A stretch of DNA of 64,000 bases, from assembly GCF_023525255.1 (NCBI RefSeq), contig NZ_CP073355.1, positions 1,488,001 to 1,552,000 on the forward strand. Reading direction: 5' to 3'. The notes below the pieces were generated by a model, which did no database searches, was not told the DNA's origin, and worked only from the letters and a program-made list of their open reading frames with translations. The position numbers and the translations under genes are program-made. Numbering within the stretch: the first letter of the stretch is position 1; each line of letters starts with the position of its first letter. The DNA comes from Thermospira aquatica (GTDB lineage Bacteria; Spirochaetota; Brevinematia; Brevinematales; Thermospiraceae). This document shows, in pieces, positions 1-8,443 of the stretch.

Positions 1-277
1 GCAAAAGAAGCATGATGATATTAAAACTCCCTACCAGCGGCTTTTAGAAAGCTCTTATGTAAGTGAGGCACAAAAGGAACGCCTAACAAGGCTTTATAAG
101 GCTCTCGATTTGTTTCACCTAAGACAAAAAATTACGGCTTGCCAGAGAAAACTTTTCAGCCTTCAAAAGAAAAAGAATGTAAAAAACAAAAATTTGGAGG
201 AAACTGTATGGAATTTTTGAGTACTTTTTTTTATGAGGCAATGATTCGAATTTCGAGTACTTTTTTATTTGACGCAA
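1..277 (+). mobile_element. 3' end of an insertion sequence, cut by window start
   Basis: The first 277 bases are near-identical to the reverse complement of 24675-24950, the 3' end of the IS copy at 24675-26137. The reading frame for the transposase C-terminus (KHDDIKTPYQRLLES and following, to a TAA near 218) is present. After it come two copies of the terminal repeat that begins GAGTACTTTTTT and ends GAGGCAA or GACGCAA, at 219-241 and 255-277. The rest of the element lies outside the window. It is in inverted orientation to the second copy. No target duplication is recognisable at its inner edge. Confidence 0.85.
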
Positions 278-537
278 CGGGATGTTTGTGATTTCAGGAT
301 GTGTTTTGTTAGAAATACAAAAAATCTCTCTTTTTTTAAAAAATATCTGGTTTTTCGAAAAATTGAAAAACTTTTATATGGAGATGGAGAACTTTCTGAT
401 GAATGGAGTTCTGGAAAGTAGGAGAAAAGGATTTTCTCATTTTTGGCCTGTTGTGATAAGGAGCAACAAAGTAGGGAAAACAATGGAGTTTTTTATGGAA
501 ATGTTGCATTTTTCTGCTGGCTTCTCTACCATAAAGC
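278..537. other. AT-rich intergenic gap
   Basis: This stretch between the IS end and the PIN-PhoH gene shows no convincing gene. Small open frames on both strands overlap each other and lack Shine-Dalgarno sites. I see no clear promoter for the gene at 538. Confidence 0.5.
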
Positions 538-1857
538 ATGGCAAAAAAGAAAAAAACCTTTATCCTTGATACCAACGTTGTTCTTTACGATCCTATGGCG
601 ATCTTCTCTTTTCAGGAGCATGATGTTGTGATTCCTATTACTCTCCTTGAAGAGGTAGATAACTTCAAAAAGGGAAATGAGATTATTCATTTCAATGCAC
701 GCCAGTTTAGCCGGGAGCTGGACACGATTTTCAAAGACGTATCTCTCGGGAAACCTGCAAAACTTCCTGGTGGGGGGACACTCCGGATCGAAACCCGTGT
801 CTATCCTCCTGAATCTTTGAGAGAGGTTTTCTGGGAGGATAAACCGGATCATCGGATTTTGGCGTGTGCTTATTTTATGGCTCGAGAGCTCTCTTCTCCT
901 GTTATTATTGTTTCCAAGGATATCAATCTTCGTATGAAGGCAAGGGCTATGGGGATCCTTGCTGAGGACTATGAGACAGGCAAGGTGAAAAACATCGAAG
1001 AGCTGTATACCGGGAAAAGAACTATTGAAAATGTGGATGAGACACTCCTCTACACCCTTCAAAAAGAGAAAAATCTTCCCCCTGATTTTTTCGTACTAGA
1101 TCCGCCTCCACTTCCGAACGAGTTTTTTGTTTTTAGAAATCATCAAAAAAGTATTCTTGCCACGTATTCTCCGTTTTTACCAGGATGGAAACTTATTGAA
1201 AAGCATGCATGCTATGGCATATCTCCGAGAAACGCAGAACAGGCTTTTGCCCTTCATGCCCTGACGGATCCCAATATTCAGCTTGTGACGCTTGCAGGCA
1301 AGGCAGGGACAGGCAAAACCCTCATGGCTCTGGCCGGAGCCCTCGCATGTGCGGGAGCATACAGACAAGTCCTTCTTGCACGGCCTATTATCCCCCTCTC
1401 CAATCGAGATATGGGGTATCTTCCTGGTTCCGTGGAGGAGAAACTTGATCCCTACATGCAACCGCTGTATGATAATCTTGCTGTTATTCAGCATCAGTTT
1501 GATGAGGAGAGTAAAGAAGCCGTCGAGCTTGAGGCGATGCTTGATGATGAAAGGCTTAAGATTACTCCTCTAGCCTATATTCGGGGGAGAAGTCTTCCCA
1601 GGATTTACTTTATTGTAGATGAGGCCCAAAATCTTACTCCTCATGAGGTGAAAACGATCATCACCCGTGCCGGTGAGGGAACCAAGATCGTCTTTACCGG
1701 AGATCCTTACCAGATAGATACTCCCTATCTTGATTCGAGGAGTAATGGGCTTTCTTTCCTTATTGATAGGATGAAGGGGGTTTCTCTCTATGCCCATGTT
1801 ACCCTCGAGAAAGGGGAACGTTCCCTTCTTGCCGAGGTGGCTTCCAATCTTTTGTAA
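538..1857 (+). CDS. PIN domain / PhoH family ATPase
   Basis: 439 residues. The N-terminal 150 residues form a PIN nuclease-like domain, with the first catalytic aspartate in ILDTNVVLYD (about residue 11) and a second acidic site in VSKDINLRMKA. The C-terminal half is a PhoH-type P-loop ATPase, with Walker A GKAGTGKT near residue 254 and Walker B FIVDEAQNL near residue 358, followed by the FTGDPYQID motif. The PIN-PhoH (YlaK/PhoH2) arrangement and length are typical; characterised relatives act as RNA-unwinding ribonucleases, sometimes in toxin-antitoxin pairs. No small antitoxin gene lies upstream, so a housekeeping RNA role is as likely. The ATG at 538 lacks an obvious ribosome-binding site. 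Confidence 0.9.
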   Translation: MAKKKKTFILDTNVVLYDPMAIFSFQEHDVVIPITLLEEVDNFKKGNEIIHFNARQFSRELDTIFKDVSLGKPAKLPGGGTLRIETRVYPPESLREVFWEDKPDHRILACAYFMARELSSPVIIVSKDINLRMKARAMGILAEDYETGKVKNIEELYTGKRTIENVDETLLYTLQKEKNLPPDFFVLDPPPLPNEFFVFRNHQKSILATYSPFLPGWKLIEKHACYGISPRNAEQAFALHALTDPNIQLVTLAGKAGTGKTLMALAGALACAGAYRQVLLARPIIPLSNRDMGYLPGSVEEKLDPYMQPLYDNLAVIQHQFDEESKEAVELEAMLDDERLKITPLAYIRGRSLPRIYFIVDEAQNLTPHEVKTIITRAGEGTKIVFTGDPYQIDTPYLDSRSNGLSFLIDRMKGVSLYAHVTLEKGERSLLAEVASNLL

Positions 1858-1884
1858 GGGGAAAAAGAAAAAACATCTCCGGGG

Positions 1885-2799
1885 TTAGGGTGTTTTTTTG
1901 AGTTTTTGAAGAAGATCTTCCATATCTTTTGGGAGTGGTACTGAAAACTCCATAAGTTTTCCTGTTGCAGGATGTGAGAAAGCAAGAAATTTTGCACAGA
2001 GGGCGATACCTTTCAGGGGATACCGTTGAGAATGCCGGGAGTAGAGGGGATCTCCCGCGATGGGATGGCCAAGAGAGGTCATATGGACACGGATCTGGTG
2101 GGTCCGACCGGTAAAGATCTCTACCTCGACATAGGCATGGTCTTGTAGATACTCAAGTACGCGGTATGCCGAGCGAGCAGGTTTCCCATTGGGCACAATA
2201 GACATCTTTTTACGGTCGTGAGGGCCTCTTCCGATGGGTGCATCTACAACCCCCTGAGGGGCGGGATGTCCTTTTACAATGGTATGGTAGATCTTTTGAA
2301 TGCGATGGTTTTTGAAGTCTTCAGTGAGTTTATGATGAGCCTGGTCTGTGAGAGCCACAATCATGAGTCCCGCAGTGTCCTTGTCTAAACGATGAACGAT
2401 GCCTGGACGTTGTTCTCCTCCCACGGAGGAGAGATTTCCCTGCAAAGCATACAGAAGACCATGAACGAGTGTTCCTGTTGTATGTCCTTTGGCTGGATGA
2501 ACGACGATACCGGCGGGTTTGTTGATCACTGCAATGTGTTCATCCTGATAGAGAATTTCAAAATCTACTGGCTCCGGGATGAGTTCGGATGGTTCAGGAT
2601 CCGGAATATCAACAGTAATGCATTCACCAGGACTTACCACATAGCTGAGTTTTTGGGGTTTGCCGTTGACCACGATGGGGATGTTTTGAGATTTGAGACT
2701 GCTTCTGGTCAGGGAGTAGCCTTCTTTCTGGAGATAGTCGGCAACTACCTTGTCAAGTCGTCCCTTTTCATGTGCAGAAAACTCTACCCGTGTGGGCAT
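1885..2799 (-). CDS. rluD: 23S rRNA pseudouridine synthase, RluD family
   Basis: About 304 residues from the start chosen here. An S4-like domain covers the first 70 residues (KVVADYLQKEGYSLTRSSLK), followed by the RluA/RluD catalytic domain with the HRLDKDTAGLMIVA motif carrying the catalytic aspartate. The family isomerises uridines in 23S rRNA helix 69. An upstream in-frame start at 2847 would overlap rlmN. The ATG at 2799 lies one base past the rlmN stop and has GAGGTG upstream, so I prefer it. It is the last gene of a ppa-rlmN-rluD minus-strand group, two of whose members modify 23S rRNA. Confidence 0.9.
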   Translation of the reverse strand: MPTRVEFSAHEKGRLDKVVADYLQKEGYSLTRSSLKSQNIPIVVNGKPQKLSYVVSPGECITVDIPDPEPSELIPEPVDFEILYQDEHIAVINKPAGIVVHPAKGHTTGTLVHGLLYALQGNLSSVGGEQRPGIVHRLDKDTAGLMIVALTDQAHHKLTEDFKNHRIQKIYHTIVKGHPAPQGVVDAPIGRGPHDRKKMSIVPNGKPARSAYRVLEYLQDHAYVEVEIFTGRTHQIRVHMTSLGHPIAGDPLYSRHSQRYPLKGIALCAKFLAFSHPATGKLMEFSVPLPKDMEDLLQKLKKTP

Positions 2800-2800
2800 G

Positions 2801-3919
2801 TTAGAGGGACACCTCTCTGTTTTCCCACAAAAGACCGAGTTGTCCACAGCCAGCGGCTATGGTTTTGCCACGGCTTTTGCGGAGAGTGGCATGAATCCCT
2901 GCTTCACGGAGAAAACGAAAAAATGTCTGGACTCTTCCTCTGGAGGGGGTTTCAAGCTCTATGCCCGGAACAGGGTTGTAAGGGATGATATTCAGTACAT
3001 ACTTGAAGGGGAGAAGAAGCTTTCTAAGTCCCTCTACATCCTCTAGGCGATCGTTGACTCCCGCGATCAAAATATATTCAAAGGTGATTCGTCTCCCTGT
3101 GGCATCCTGGTACTCCCGTAAAACCTCTATAAGCTCATCCAGAGAGTTTGAACGAGAGATAGGTATGAGACGTTCTCTTCCCATTCGAAAAGGAGAATGG
3201 AGAGACACGGCAAGTCGTACAGGTTGATTCCACTCCGTAAAATGACGAATGCCCTCGATAATTCCGGCGGTAGAAATCGTGATGTGACGATAGCCGAGGT
3301 TGTATCCTTTGGGATGAGTGAGAATAGAGATGGATTTTTTGACTGCATCCCAATTGAGAAAGGGTTCACCCATGCCCATGTAGACTATGTTAGAGATCTT
3401 TCTCGGAGTGGTAAGAGTAAGGCCGAATAATCCGGGATGTTCCTGGATAAAGCGTTCAGCAAGAATAACCTGGGCTAGGATCTCGTCCACCTCAAGGTTA
3501 CGAGAGAAACCAAGCTTTCCTGTCGCGCAAAAAACACATCCCAGGGGGCATCCTGCTTGACTCGAAATACAGAGGGTGAGACGTTTCCGAGGATCTTCGG
3601 TTTCTTCTGTAGCCTCATCCTGTTTAAGAATCACGGTTTCAATGTGATGGCCATCCAGTGTTTCAAAAAGAAGCTTCACACTTTCGTTCTCCTGGATACT
3701 ATCGATAAGAGTAAGTGGCAAAAGCACCAGCTCGCCGGAAAGTTCGTCCCGCCACTTCTGTGGCAGATCGGTCATCTTTTGTATGTCGGTGATAAACTTT
3801 GTCCAGACCCAACTCCATATCTGGTTGGCTCGATGAGGAGGTTGCCCCAATGTAGTCATGTGGTGTCTGAGTTCTTCAAGGGAAAGAGAAAGCCAGCCTT
3901 TTATCACTCTTGCCTCCAT
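2801..3919 (-). CDS. rlmN: Dual-specificity RNA methyltransferase RlmN
   Basis: 372 residues, normal length. This radical SAM enzyme methylates C2 of A2503 in 23S rRNA and of A37 in some tRNAs. The radical SAM cysteine motif CPLGCVFC lies near residue 130, followed by ATGKLGFSRN. The GMGEPFLNWD segment and the C-terminal cysteine used for the methyl-carrier mechanism (AAGCGQL near residue 357) are present. The start codon overlaps the end of ppa by 16 bases, so the two are probably translated from one transcript. Nothing is unusual. Confidence 0.95.
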   Translation of the reverse strand: MEARVIKGWLSLSLEELRHHMTTLGQPPHRANQIWSWVWTKFITDIQKMTDLPQKWRDELSGELVLLPLTLIDSIQENESVKLLFETLDGHHIETVILKQDEATEETEDPRKRLTLCISSQAGCPLGCVFCATGKLGFSRNLEVDEILAQVILAERFIQEHPGLFGLTLTTPRKISNIVYMGMGEPFLNWDAVKKSISILTHPKGYNLGYRHITISTAGIIEGIRHFTEWNQPVRLAVSLHSPFRMGRERLIPISRSNSLDELIEVLREYQDATGRRITFEYILIAGVNDRLEDVEGLRKLLLPFKYVLNIIPYNPVPGIELETPSRGRVQTFFRFLREAGIHATLRKSRGKTIAAGCGQLGLLWENREVSL

Positions 3920-4566
3920 GCTTTTGATGCTTCGATGGATTTCTGGTAGTGAGTGAGATAGTCTTCATGAGAACGGCGAATGACCTCATGGGCTTCATTT
4001 TGCCCGTAAACATGGGTAACTTCGCACTGGTTGTCCGTATTGTCGGGGGCATTTTTGTAGGTCAGAAAATAGTGAACAATGCGATCAAGAAGAAGAGGTG
4101 GAAGATCGTAAATATCCTGGTAGCTATCGTACACGGCATCTTTGAGGAGAACGGCAACGATCTTGTCATCGGCTTCCCCGTGGTCGATCATTCGGATACC
4201 TCCGATTGGTCTGGCATGAAGGAGGATGTCTCCATGAAAGAGAGTCTTTTCAGAAAGCACACAAATATCCAGGGGATCCATATCCCCCACGATACCTGAT
4301 CGGTTGGTTTTTTCCTGGCAGAACTCTGCGATTTTTTCGGCGCAAAGGGTTTGAGGAATGAAACCATACAACATCGGCGGGACGCTGGAATAGAGCTGGG
4401 GTCTATCCACCTTGAGTATGCCTGTTTCCTTGTCAAGTTCGTATTTCACGGTATCAGACGGAACAAGCTCTATGTAGGCCGGGATAGTTTTTGGAGCGTC
4501 ATCTCCAATAGCAATACCGTGCCATGGATGGGCACGAAAAACACAGTAGGGGGTAAGTTTTTTCAA
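3904..4566 (-). CDS. ppa: Inorganic pyrophosphatase, class I
   Basis: 220 residues. Soluble class I pyrophosphatase hydrolysing PPi to phosphate. The signature acidic cluster GDMDPLDICVL (near residue 97) and a following metal-binding segment DDKIVAVLLKDAVYD are present; the YGFIPQT stretch corresponds to the usual YGFIPxT substrate region. The start is a TTG with AAGGAG eight bases upstream. It heads the ppa-rlmN-rluD cluster. I found no consensus promoter directly upstream; a 16-bp palindrome at 4751-4766 lies 185 bases upstream. Confidence 0.93.
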   Translation of the reverse strand: MKKLTPYCVFRAHPWHGIAIGDDAPKTIPAYIELVPSDTVKYELDKETGILKVDRPQLYSSVPPMLYGFIPQTLCAEKIAEFCQEKTNRSGIVGDMDPLDICVLSEKTLFHGDILLHARPIGGIRMIDHGEADDKIVAVLLKDAVYDSYQDIYDLPPLLLDRIVHYFLTYKNAPDNTDNQCEVTHVYGQNEAHEVIRRSHEDYLTHYQKSIEASKAWRQE

Positions 4567-4750
4567 GGGAAACTCCTTATGATGAGAGGATTAACAAGGG
4601 TATGTATTAGTGTAATGGAAGAGGGGAGAAAAATCAAATAGGAAGAGAGTTGTTAGAGGTGCTGGTTTTCAGTTGTGTATATCGGGAAGCAGACTGCAAC
4701 ATAGTAAGAGCAAATCTCAAAGCACGTGAGAGTGTGAGAGGGGATATAAA

Positions 4751-4766
4751 GGTTAAACGTTTAACC
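4751..4766. promoter_or_regulatory. Perfect 16-bp palindrome, operator-like
   Basis: GGTTAAACGTTTAACC reads identically on both strands. The AAACGTTT core resembles LacI-family operators, but no LacI-type gene is in the window. It lies 185 bases upstream of ppa and next to the repeat array. Function is inferred from symmetry only. Confidence 0.45.
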
Positions 4767-4783
4767 TGGAGTTTTCGACATAT

Positions 4784-5214
4784 GCTATTACCTTTTTGCA
4801 GTATTATCGCGATGTTTATCACTGTGAAAAAGTAATAGCTGGAATTTTTCCCACTGTGACAAGGTAACAGCAAGAGTTTTTTCCTGCAACAAGGTAATAG
4901 CAAGAACCTTTCCCTTGCGACAAGGTAATATCTTTCTCCCTCTTCTGACTGCGACACGGTAATAGTCCCCATGGGAGGCACACTTTGACAAGGGAAGAGC
5001 GAAAGATTTCTTTTCCCCCTGCAACAAGGTAATAGCTTGTGAGTTTTACGCCTTCACTGCAACAGGGAAATAGCCTTCAGGCCCCACACATTCACTGCAA
5101 AATGGTAATAGCTGACGTTTTTCGTACTGCAACAAGGGAATAGCCCAAATGGGAGGGACACCGCGACAAGGTAATAGCAAGAGGACAGTTTTTACACTGC
5201 AACAAGGGAAGAGC
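4784..5214 (+). repeat. Array of 12 direct plus 1 inverted degenerate 18-bp repeats
   Basis: The unit is close to CTGCAACAAGGTAATAGC. Direct copies begin at 4822, 4854, 4884, 4915, 4949, 4983, 5019, 5057, 5095, 5127, 5161 and 5197, giving a pitch of 30-38 bases; one inverted copy is at 4784-4801. Copies differ from each other at one to five positions, mostly in the middle (GGTAATAGC, GGGAATAGC, GGGAAGAGC). Spacers are 12-20 bases and unrelated. The pitch is not a multiple of three, so it is not coding. Repeats this short and variable with such short spacers do not fit a CRISPR array. Confidence 0.85.
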
Positions 5215-5394
5215 ACACGAGGTATAGAGAATCTTTCCCATCTTTTCTTCTCTTTGCTGAAAATTTTGACGCCTTTTTTATGGTAAGTGGACGATACTGC
5301 CTTTGAAATCATTCTCTCTAGTGGATATTGAGAGAATACGTGATCTTTATCCTGCTGAATACAAAAATTTCTTTGTCTGGAATAGCAAAATTAT

Positions 5395-5423
5395 TTGACG
5401 AAATAAGAATTTTAGGGTATACT
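5395..5423 (+). promoter_or_regulatory. Sigma-70 promoter of the efflux operon
   Basis: TTGACG at 5395-5400 and TATACT at 5418-5423 are separated by exactly 17 bases. Transcription would start inside or next to the TetR operator at 5428-5449. Confidence 0.85.
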
Positions 5424-5427
5424 ATTA

Positions 5428-5449
5428 TTGGACGGACTGGTCCGTCCAA
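5428..5449. promoter_or_regulatory. TetR-type operator, autoregulatory
   Basis: An inverted repeat with perfect 10-base arms, TTGGACGGAC and GTCCGTCCAA, separated by TG. It starts four bases downstream of the -10 box and lies before the tetR-family start, the usual position for repression by the encoded TetR protein. Confidence 0.85.
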
Positions 5450-5467
5450 AAACAAAGGAGTATAAGT

Positions 5468-6121
5468 ATGCTTAACGCACTTTTAGAAAATCGTTTAACA
5501 GAGAGAGAAAAGCAGATTATAGAAGTGGCAAGAAAGAGTTTTCTTACCTATGGGTATGCTGGCACCAATGTGGATCAGATTGCTCAGGAAGTAGGGATAG
5601 GCAAAGGCACCGTCTACCGTCATTTCAAAAGCAAAGCATATCTTTTTATCGCCGTTGTTCTTTACACCTATCAGGAGATGATTGCTTATTTTCTTCCTAT
5701 TCCCCAGATTTCTGATCCAGCGGAGGCTTTTGTTCATTATTTGCACACCCTTATAGAACTCAATCGGAAGCTCAAGCCTTTCTTTGCCTTACTTAATCCC
5801 ATGGAGTTTGGGAGAGAGTTTCAGCATGATTGTGGGGATAATCCCGAGGTAAAAAACCTCCTAGAACATTTTCAGCAACAGAGACAACAGGGAATCCAGC
5901 TTCTGGTCAGTCTTATTGAACGTCTTCAGAAGGCGGGGGCTCTTCGTAACGATATAGCACCACAAGAACTTTCGCGGATGATGTTTGTTTTGATCAATAA
6001 TTATTTTCGTAAGGAGCCTGGTGTTGTTGAGGAGGATTATGATAACGAAAAAGCTTTACTTGATTTTATTTTTAGTGGACTCAATTACAAAGGAAAAGTA
6101 TCAAAGGAGGATAGATCATGA
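5468..6121 (+). CDS. TetR/AcrR family transcriptional regulator
   Basis: 217 residues. The N-terminal helix-turn-helix is typical of the family: KQIIEVARKSFLTYGYAGTN, then VDQIAQEVGIGKGTVYRHFKSK (about residues 17-60). The remaining 150 residues are the variable ligand-binding domain. AAAGGAG precedes the ATG. It is the first gene of an operon with a TolC-like protein, a membrane-fusion lipoprotein and an RND pump, and its stop codon overlaps the next start. It most likely represses this operon through the palindrome at 5428-5449 and is relieved by a pump substrate; the ligand cannot be read from sequence. Confidence 0.92.
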   Translation: MLNALLENRLTEREKQIIEVARKSFLTYGYAGTNVDQIAQEVGIGKGTVYRHFKSKAYLFIAVVLYTYQEMIAYFLPIPQISDPAEAFVHYLHTLIELNRKLKPFFALLNPMEFGREFQHDCGDNPEVKNLLEHFQQQRQQGIQLLVSLIERLQKAGALRNDIAPQELSRMMFVLINNYFRKEPGVVEEDYDNEKALLDFIFSGLNYKGKVSKEDRS

Positions 6122-7509
6122 AACGCTTTTTAATAGGGGTTTTTGGATTGATGGTCACGTGGGGCATGTCGCTTTCCCCAGATCTTGAGGTGATACTGAC
6201 CACCGCCCTTCAAAACAATCCTACCCTGCGACAGTATCGACTTGATGCAGACATAGCGGAAGCTCAGTACCAGCAGGCCTGGGCGGATTTCTGGCTCCCG
6301 GATGTATCTGCGGGTGCTAGTTTTACCTACCTTGATCCTGATACGGTAGAGAGGGGAAAAATGAGTGTGCCTGAGTACACCATGACAAACCTGAATCTTC
6401 CCGTTATCGGCGGCGCTGGGGGTTATGTTCCTGTACCAACGATGGTTCCCAGTGGTTTTACCACGAATCAGACGGTGTTTGCGGATAACTACGGGATCCA
6501 GTTTCAGGTAGCTAAACCACTCTTCCTTGGCTTCAGACTGGCAAATGCTCTCAAGATTCGCGAACTTAACCTCAAGCTGGCTCGTCAAAAGTTTCAGGAT
6601 CAGCAACAGTCGATCAAAACCAGTGTGATCCAGTCATACTACAATATTCTTGTGCTCAAGGAAAACATTCGCCTCTCCAGGCAGTTAAGCGATGCGCTTC
6701 GAAAACGCTATGAATTTATGCAGGCGAATTACAGAGCTGGTCTTGTTTCCGATTATGATGTTCTTAAAATGGAGGTTCAGTACAAGAATACCCTCCCTTC
6801 TCTTCAAAAGCTGGAAACCACCTATCAGACAGTTCTTCAGCAGTTTTTCCAGCTGGTAGGGACCAACCTGGAACCGTCAGGACAGATTATGGATGCTACG
6901 AATCTCATCCTCTCTCGGACAAACGAAGCAGAGATTCTGGAATATGTGATGAGCAACAATATTAACCTTGTGCAGATTCGTGTAAGTAGAGAGATCCAGG
7001 AGTATACGTATCGTCTTCAGCAGGCAGACAGACTTCCGACCATCAATAGCTTTTTCACTCTCAAGTACGATTACAGGCTGGAAAAAAGCGGTGAAACGGA
7101 GAGAAAATGGATTCCCTCATGGACGATAGGGGTATCGGTAAGTGTCCCTCTTGATGAGTGGCTCCCCTTCTCTAAGAATTCAGCGCTTCTTAAAGAAACC
7201 AGACTCTCTCAGGAGAAAACAGACCTCGCGATAAAAACCCTGGAGGATCAGCTGAGTCTTCAGGTGAAAAGTCTCCTTGCCCAGCTTGCGGATCAAAAGC
7301 AGACTATAGAAGCACAGAGTCTCAATATGCGTCAGGCTCAAAGGGGGCTTGAGATGGCCAATGACCGTTATCGCCAGGGCGTGGTTTCCTCTCTCGATGT
7401 CACCGATGCAGAAGCCTCGTATAGCCAGGCACAGGTTAACTATCTTCAGAGTATTTATGATTATGTGAATACCGTGGTAAAACTCAAACAGTTACTTTAT
7501 GAATTGTAA
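6118..7509 (+). CDS. TolC-family outer-membrane efflux protein
   Basis: 463 residues with an N-terminal signal segment (MKRFLIGVFGLMVTWGMS). Two outer-membrane efflux repeats are visible: conserved helices in the first half (LDADIAEAQYQQAWADFWLP, YYNILVLKENIRLSRQL) and the second (MRQAQRGLEMANDRYRQGVV, SLDVTDAEASYSQAQVNYLQ). It would form the trimeric outer-membrane channel for the RND pump encoded two genes downstream. The start overlaps the tetR-family stop (ATGA) and has AAGGAGG just upstream. Confidence 0.92.
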   Translation: MKRFLIGVFGLMVTWGMSLSPDLEVILTTALQNNPTLRQYRLDADIAEAQYQQAWADFWLPDVSAGASFTYLDPDTVERGKMSVPEYTMTNLNLPVIGGAGGYVPVPTMVPSGFTTNQTVFADNYGIQFQVAKPLFLGFRLANALKIRELNLKLARQKFQDQQQSIKTSVIQSYYNILVLKENIRLSRQLSDALRKRYEFMQANYRAGLVSDYDVLKMEVQYKNTLPSLQKLETTYQTVLQQFFQLVGTNLEPSGQIMDATNLILSRTNEAEILEYVMSNNINLVQIRVSREIQEYTYRLQQADRLPTINSFFTLKYDYRLEKSGETERKWIPSWTIGVSVSVPLDEWLPFSKNSALLKETRLSQEKTDLAIKTLEDQLSLQVKSLLAQLADQKQTIEAQSLNMRQAQRGLEMANDRYRQGVVSSLDVTDAEASYSQAQVNYLQSIYDYVNTVVKLKQLLYEL

Positions 7510-7522
7510 TAAGGAGGATATT

Positions 7523-8434
7523 ATGAACCAGAAGAGAAGTTTTTTCTTCCAAATATTTGTGGTGATGAGTACGATACTCTTGATGGCGGGGCTTTTGAGT
7601 GGTTGTTTTTCTCGTGGCAAAAAAGCAAGAGAGGAAGAAGCCATCACTGTACTGATTCAAAAAGCCAAGGTACAATCTTTCCAGCAGTTTATTGATCTCA
7701 ATGGCCAGATTGCAGGGAGGAATGAGGTCAAGGTTTATGCCGATGTTTCCGGGAAAATTGCTCAGATCCTTGTAAAAGAAGGGAGTTATGTTTCCAAAGG
7801 ATCAGTGATAGCGTACATTGATAGAGCCCAGGTAGGTGCGGATTATGCCCTTGCTCCTGTCAAGGCGCCGATTAGTGGATATGTGACATCCGTGTCTGTC
7901 GTTTTGGGGCAGATGATTAGTCCTGGAACAGTACCTGTTGCCTCTATTGGATCTTTAACAGAGATGGATGTGATTATCTCGCTGCCCGAACGATTTGTTC
8001 GTGATGTAGAGATTGGACAAACAGTCTATCTTAAGGTGGCAGCGTATCCCGATGAACGTTTTACAGCCACAATTTATAGAAAAGATTTGGCTGTTGATCC
8101 CACCAGCCGTACTCTTACAGTTCGTGCTCAGATCCAGGATCCTCGTGGCAAACTTCTCTCCGGGATGTTTGCTGATGTTTCGATCCTTGTGCGTGAGTCG
8201 AGTAAAAGCATTGTGATTCCCTCAAGTGCTCTTGTAGAACTGGAAAACGGCAAGCAGGCAGTTTATGTTAACCAGGATAATGTGGCAAAAATTCGCCCTG
8301 TTTCGGTGGCTTTTGGATACAAAGACAAAGTGGCTATTCAGCAGGGGTTAAACCCTGGTGAAGAGGTAATTATTTATGGGAAAGAATTTCTCAAAGATGG
8401 AACACCCATCTATCCCGTCGAGGAAGAGAATTAG
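7523..8434 (+). CDS. RND efflux periplasmic adaptor lipoprotein
   Basis: 303 residues from the ATG at 7523, which follows AAGGAGG; an upstream in-frame ATG would overlap the TolC gene. It has an N-terminal lipoprotein signal with lipobox LLSGC. The membrane-fusion-protein core follows: a lipoyl/barrel-sandwich half-motif (GKIAQILVKEGSYVSKGSVIA), the return strand APISGYVTSVSVVLGQMI, a beta-barrel domain and a C-terminal segment ending in GLNPGEEVIIYG. The hairpin between the barrel-sandwich halves is very short, as in spirochaetal BesA-like adaptors. It links the inner-membrane RND pump to the TolC-like channel. Confidence 0.92.
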   Translation: MNQKRSFFFQIFVVMSTILLMAGLLSGCFSRGKKAREEEAITVLIQKAKVQSFQQFIDLNGQIAGRNEVKVYADVSGKIAQILVKEGSYVSKGSVIAYIDRAQVGADYALAPVKAPISGYVTSVSVVLGQMISPGTVPVASIGSLTEMDVIISLPERFVRDVEIGQTVYLKVAAYPDERFTATIYRKDLAVDPTSRTLTVRAQIQDPRGKLLSGMFADVSILVRESSKSIVIPSSALVELENGKQAVYVNQDNVAKIRPVSVAFGYKDKVAIQQGLNPGEEVIIYGKEFLKDGTPIYPVEEEN

Positions 8435-8443
8435 GAGGAGTCT

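Larger units (their letters stand above)
4567..5394. other. Gene-free stretch carrying palindromes and a repeat array
   Basis: No gene is supported in this 0.8-kb gap between divergent ppa and the TetR gene. Open frames here are built from the repeats and change frame from one to the next. It holds a 16-bp palindrome (4751-4766), an array of 18-bp repeats (4784-5214), and an inverted repeat with arms ATTCTCTC and GAGAGAAT at 5311-5337. Confidence 0.7.

Noticed and set aside
538-1857. PIN-PhoH gene as part of a toxin-antitoxin pair
   Set aside because: No antitoxin-like small gene with a ribosome-binding site is upstream.
4784-5214. CRISPR array
   Set aside because: Repeats are only 18 bases and vary at up to five positions, spacers are 12-20 bases, and there are no cas genes.
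4634-5312. Short open frames across the repeat array
   Set aside because: They arise from the repeats, change frame between units, and have no ribosome-binding sites.
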